Below are positions 5,679 through 7,909 of a DNA stretch of 7,909 nt, in pieces. The stretch covers positions 1-7,909 of the forward strand of contig JAEZAW010000263.1 of NCBI GenBank assembly GCA_023430315.1. Direction: 5' to 3'. Every line of letters begins with the position of its first letter. Position 1 is the stretch's first letter. A program made the position numbers and the translations under genes. This DNA comes from Pseudomonadota bacterium. Its GTDB lineage: Bacteria; Pseudomonadota; Alphaproteobacteria; Rhizobiales; Hyphomicrobiaceae. The notes below the pieces were generated by a model. The model searched no databases and was not told the origin of the DNA. It saw only the letters and a list, made by a program, of their open reading frames with translations.

Positions 5679-6191
5679 TCACGGCTTCAGAGTCACGGAG
5701 ATGGCGCCGAGCTCATGCTCGCCCTTCGCCATGAGATTGACGGTCTCCTTGGGAGGCCACTGCATGGGAATGCGCAGCAGCTCGCGCCCCCCGACTTCAC
5801 GCGCGGCCTCGATCACGAGCTGGTATTGACCCGGCGGCAAGTCGGCGAGCGGTTTGCTGGCGACCGCAAAGGGCACATCATGCTTGCCGGGCGCACGCGT
5901 AGGGCTCGTCAGTCCGTCGGCGGGCATGGTCAGCTCGCGACCCGTACGACGCCACCACTGGCGCAGGTCCTTGAGCCACTTGGTACCCTCGTTGTTGCGC
6001 AGATTGACGTCGTACCAGACGGCGAGATTTGCAGCGACACTGTTGTCGGCGCGCTCGAGCCAGATGGCGACATAGGGACGATGATACTCGGCCACGCTCA
6101 GTCGCGGGATCTCGACATTGAGATTGATGTCGGCCGCGAGCGTCGGCGCCGCCATGGCACCCGACAGTCCGACCGTAAGCGCAATCCGCAT
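5679..6191 (-). CDS. DUF2271 exported protein, candidate FMN carrier
   Basis: The 170-aa product has a short Sec signal peptide (R2, hydrophobic stretch, A-P-T-L-A-A before D21). DUF2271 hallmarks are Y-H-R-P-Y-V-A-I-W-L-E (36-46), L-A-V-W-Y-D (56-61), K-W-L-K-D-L-R-Q-W-W-R-R (71-82), D-G-L-T-S-P-T-R-A-P-G (92-102), G-Q-Y-Q-L-V-I-E-A-A-R-E (121-132) and G-G-R-E-L (134-138). In family members as I recall them, the D...T-R-x-P-G segment often reads like D-A-V-S/T-G-A-T, matching the acceptor motif used by ApbE; here G-A is replaced by S-P. The gene starts 12 nt after the PepSY stop with GAGG 5 nt upstream, so translation from the same mRNA is expected. The likely role is a small periplasmic redox protein carrying covalent FMN that exchanges electrons with the PepSY membrane protein. 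The family assignment is good; the function is inference. Confidence 0.87.
   Translation of the reverse strand: MRIALTVGLSGAMAAPTLAADINLNVEIPRLSVAEYHRPYVAIWLERADNSVAANLAVWYDVNLRNNEGTKWLKDLRQWWRRTGRELTMPADGLTSPTRAPGKHDVPFAVASKPLADLPPGQYQLVIEAAREVGGRELLRIPMQWPPKETVNLMAKGEHELGAISVTLKP
5898..5918 (-). other. Non-consensus flavinylation-like motif D-G-L-T-S-P-T in the DUF2271 protein
   Basis: Residues 92-98 of the DUF2271 protein align with the ApbE acceptor consensus D-x-x-(S/T)-G-A-(T/S). Asp92, Thr95 and the acceptor position Thr98 are kept, but Gly-Ala is Ser96-Pro97. The codons GAC GGA CTG ACG AGC CCT ACG were read directly. Whether Thr98 is flavinylated is not known. Confidence 0.5.
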
Positions 6192-6203
6192 GGGTTCCTC
6201 GTT

Positions 6204-6935
6204 CTAGTGGACAAAGATGATGAGCACGATGATCGGCACGGCAACGCCGAGCCCGACCATCGGCCAGGTCGAAGGGCGCCCGACGGCGTGCAGCTTCAGC
6301 AGCACGAAACCGGTCACGCAGAAGATGATGCAGGCGAGCGCAAACACATCGAGGAAGATGCTCCACGCGAGGCCTGTATTGCGGCCCTTATGGAGATCAT
6401 TGAGATAGGCGATCCAGCCGCGATCCGTACGTTCGTACGAGATGTCGCCGCCCGCACGATCGATCGTGAGCCATGCGTCGCCACCGGGTCGCGCGAGCCC
6501 GACATACACTTCCGATGCGGACCACTCGGCGGGACGGCCACCGACGTCGATGCGAATGCGTGCGTTGATCCAGTCCGCGAGTGGCTGCGGCACAGGAACC
6601 TTTGCAGCGGCGGGATCGGCCTTGACGAGCGCCAGCAAATCCGCCGGCAGTTTTGCTTCGAGCTGGGTCGTCGTCGGCGACGCATCGATCTGCGATGCGT
6701 GGTTGAGCGTGATGCCTGTCACGGCGAACAGAAGCATGCCCACCAGCGAGATCGCAGCGCTGATCCAATGCCACTGCTGCATGTGGCGCAGCCAGAAGGA
6801 GCGGCTAGTCCACTTGTTCTTCGGCGGACGGCCGGGTCGACCGCGCTGCGTGGTCCTGTCTCCGACAGGAGACGCAGGCCGAGATGGGGCGGCTTTGCCG
6901 TGATCATCAGTCTTGCCCGACAGCGTGGTCGTCAT
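6204..6935 (-). CDS. PepSY-type membrane protein (PepSY-associated TM helices)
   Basis: The protein has 243 aa. Residues 1-45 form a polar, basic cytoplasmic tail with R-G-R-P-G-R-P-P-K-N-K. Membrane helix 1 spans about 55-80 (from W-H-W-I-S-A-A-I to T-G-I-T-L-N-H). Helix 2 spans about 190-215 (W-S-I-F-L-D-V-F-A to G-F-V-L-L-K-L-H), and helix 3 about 222-242 at the very C-terminus. Between helices 1 and 2 lies an extracytoplasmic PepSY-like domain of about 110 residues containing W-L-T-I-D-R-A-G-G-D-I-S-Y. It ends in N-D-L-H-K-G-R-N-T-G, the conserved entry to helix 2. H56, H79, H182 and H216 sit at helix ends, as expected for b-haem ligands in this superfamily, but haem binding is inference. 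Its ATG overlaps the Sel1 gene stop by 4 nt (ATGA), indicating translational coupling. It is the only membrane protein of the operon and the natural conduit for electrons across the membrane. Confidence 0.88.
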   Translation of the reverse strand: MTTTLSGKTDDHGKAAPSRPASPVGDRTTQRGRPGRPPKNKWTSRSFWLRHMQQWHWISAAISLVGMLLFAVTGITLNHASQIDASPTTTQLEAKLPADLLALVKADPAAAKVPVPQPLADWINARIRIDVGGRPAEWSASEVYVGLARPGGDAWLTIDRAGGDISYERTDRGWIAYLNDLHKGRNTGLAWSIFLDVFALACIIFCVTGFVLLKLHAVGRPSTWPMVGLGVAVPIIVLIIFVH

Positions 6936-7809
6936 TGCCGGAGGATCCCAGCCGATGTCGCGAGACGTCGCGCGGCGCCAAGCACACCGCGCCTTCTGCG
7001 ATGCCGCGGCCGCGAAGCACGAGGCGCCTCTTCGGTCGCATCGATCTGACTATTGGATGGCGCTTGCATTGCCGCACGCGGCGCCTGCTCGAAGGCGAGT
7101 CTGGAGATCGCACGCAGGCGTTCGTCGGAGTGATTGGTGAACATCGCGCCGAGTTCTTCGCAGAAGTCCGCAGGAGCAACGCTCACGGACTTGCGCAGCC
7201 AGAAGACAGCGCGATCGATATCGCCACCGGCGATCAGGTGACGGGCCGTGTGAAAAGCTCCCCTGAAGCAGCCGCCGCGCGCGGCGCGCAAATACCAGCG
7301 GCGCGCCGATTTTAAATTGGGCTCGCCGACCCAGCCCTCTTCGCGGCAGCGGCCGAGCATGTTCATGGCCTTGGCATTGCCGCGACGCGCAGAACGCGCA
7401 AGCATCCCCAGCGCCTCCGCCAGCTCACCCGGCACGCCGTCCTCGCGAAGAATGAGGCAGGCCAGATTGAACTGCGCCCAGGCGTGCCCCAATTCGGCGG
7501 CTGCACGATAGCAGCGCGCCGCACTCGTCAGACTGATGGGCGTACCCCAGCCAAGCTCATGACAGCGGCCGAGCATGTTGGCGGCATCTCGACCACCCGC
7601 GCGCGCCGAAAGTTGGATCCACTTGAATGCCGCATCGAGATCGCGCGGCGTGCCATGACCATCGAGCAGCATCAAGCCCCAGGAAAGCTGCGCCGCGGGA
7701 TCGCCGGCAACAGCCGCCTTGCGCACCTCGCCGGCCGCGAACGCGGCATCCTCGGCGAGCCTTGCCTTGCGGCACACCTTGCCTTGCCAGACGAAGATGG
7801 CCTTGTCGT

Positions 7810-7813
<4 letters not shown>
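6932..7813 (-). CDS. Sel1-repeat (SLR/TPR-like) protein
   Basis: The 293-aa product contains at least four Sel1-like repeats of about 36 residues: 39-74, 75-110, 111-145 and 146-181, with a degenerate fifth to about 212. Typical repeat signatures include A-Q-L-S-W-G-L-M-L-L-D-G-H-G-T-P, A-A-x-W-I-Q-L-S-A-R-A-G and N-M-L-G-R-C. These helical-hairpin repeats are protein-interaction scaffolds. No signal peptide is seen, so it should be cytosolic. The C-terminal 50 residues are Arg/Ala/Pro-rich, with R-P-R-H-R-R-R-R, and are probably disordered. The ATG at 7813 has AAGGG 6 nt upstream. It is the first complete gene of the operon and is coupled to the PepSY gene. From memory, Sel1-repeat genes also occur in proteobacterial iron-uptake clusters with TonB-dependent receptors and PKHD-type hydroxylases, which would fit, but those genes are not in this window. 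Its precise role is unknown. Confidence 0.86.
7347..7579 (-). repeat. 17-bp direct repeats marking an internal duplication in the Sel1 gene
   Basis: CAGCGGCCGAGCATGTT occurs at 7347-7363 and 7563-7579, exactly 216 bp apart, which is 72 codons or two Sel1 units. Both copies encode N-M-L-G-R-C. Units 2 and 4 resemble each other (N-M-L-G-R-C-x-E-x-G-W), and units 1 and 3 share A-Q-x-x-x-x-x-L-x-x-x-G-x-P, as expected if a two-unit block was duplicated. Confidence 0.65.

Positions 7814-7909
<96 letters not shown>

Noticed and set aside
6813..6845. AT-hook-like R-G-R-P-G-R-P-P-K in the cytosolic tail of the PepSY protein
   Set aside because: A short basic tail before a membrane helix is more simply explained by the positive-inside rule, and DNA binding by this membrane protein has no other support.
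5715..7049. A 444-codon open frame on the plus strand opposite the DUF2271 and PepSY genes
   Set aside because: It is His/Arg-rich, lacks any domain, and mirrors well-supported minus-strand genes with signal peptide, membrane helices and overlapping starts. It is a GC-rich antisense shadow.

Overview
This is high-GC bacterial DNA, most likely from an alphaproteobacterium and plausibly from the Hyphomicrobiales. Two genes point that way. One encodes an NDUFS4-like accessory subunit of respiratory complex I, which in bacteria is typical of Alphaproteobacteria. The other is a partial NUDIX-like protein at the left edge that resembles the alphaproteobacterial NAD regulator family. Every gene call below rests on motifs and translation signals read by eye; no database search was possible.

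Left part (1-2433, all leftward): the partial NUDIX-like gene runs off the window at base 1. It is followed by about 410 bp without a convincing gene, which contains a 12-bp direct repeat, a 10-bp palindrome and a strong hairpin. Next come the 101-aa complex I subunit and a 383-aa M20D amidohydrolase of the hippurate/N-acyl-amino-acid hydrolase type. These look like ordinary housekeeping or metabolic genes with no obvious link to each other.

Middle (2434-3646): a 427-bp divergent intergenic region holds one doubtful 41-codon ORF. After it, a class I SAM-dependent methyltransferase reads rightward and ends 8 bp from the convergent apbE gene.

Right part (3655-7813, all leftward): this compact operon is the most interesting content. 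In transcription order it encodes a Sel1-repeat protein, a three-helix PepSY-type membrane protein, an exported DUF2271 protein, an exported DUF4198 protein and ApbE (FAD:protein FMN transferase). The first two genes overlap by 4 bp (ATGA), and the other gaps are 12, 46 and 16 bp. ApbE attaches FMN to a Ser/Thr of a target protein. The likely target is the DUF2271 protein, whose D-G-L-T-S-P-T segment sits where the family's flavinylation-like motif is expected but departs from the D-x-x-(S/T)-G-A-(T/S) consensus. The set looks like a membrane/periplasmic electron-transfer module, possibly serving iron or another metal. The upstream end of the operon, where such clusters may carry a TonB-dependent receptor or related genes, is cut off. 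The last 50 bases are an almost pure poly-G run that is probably a sequencing or contig-end artefact.
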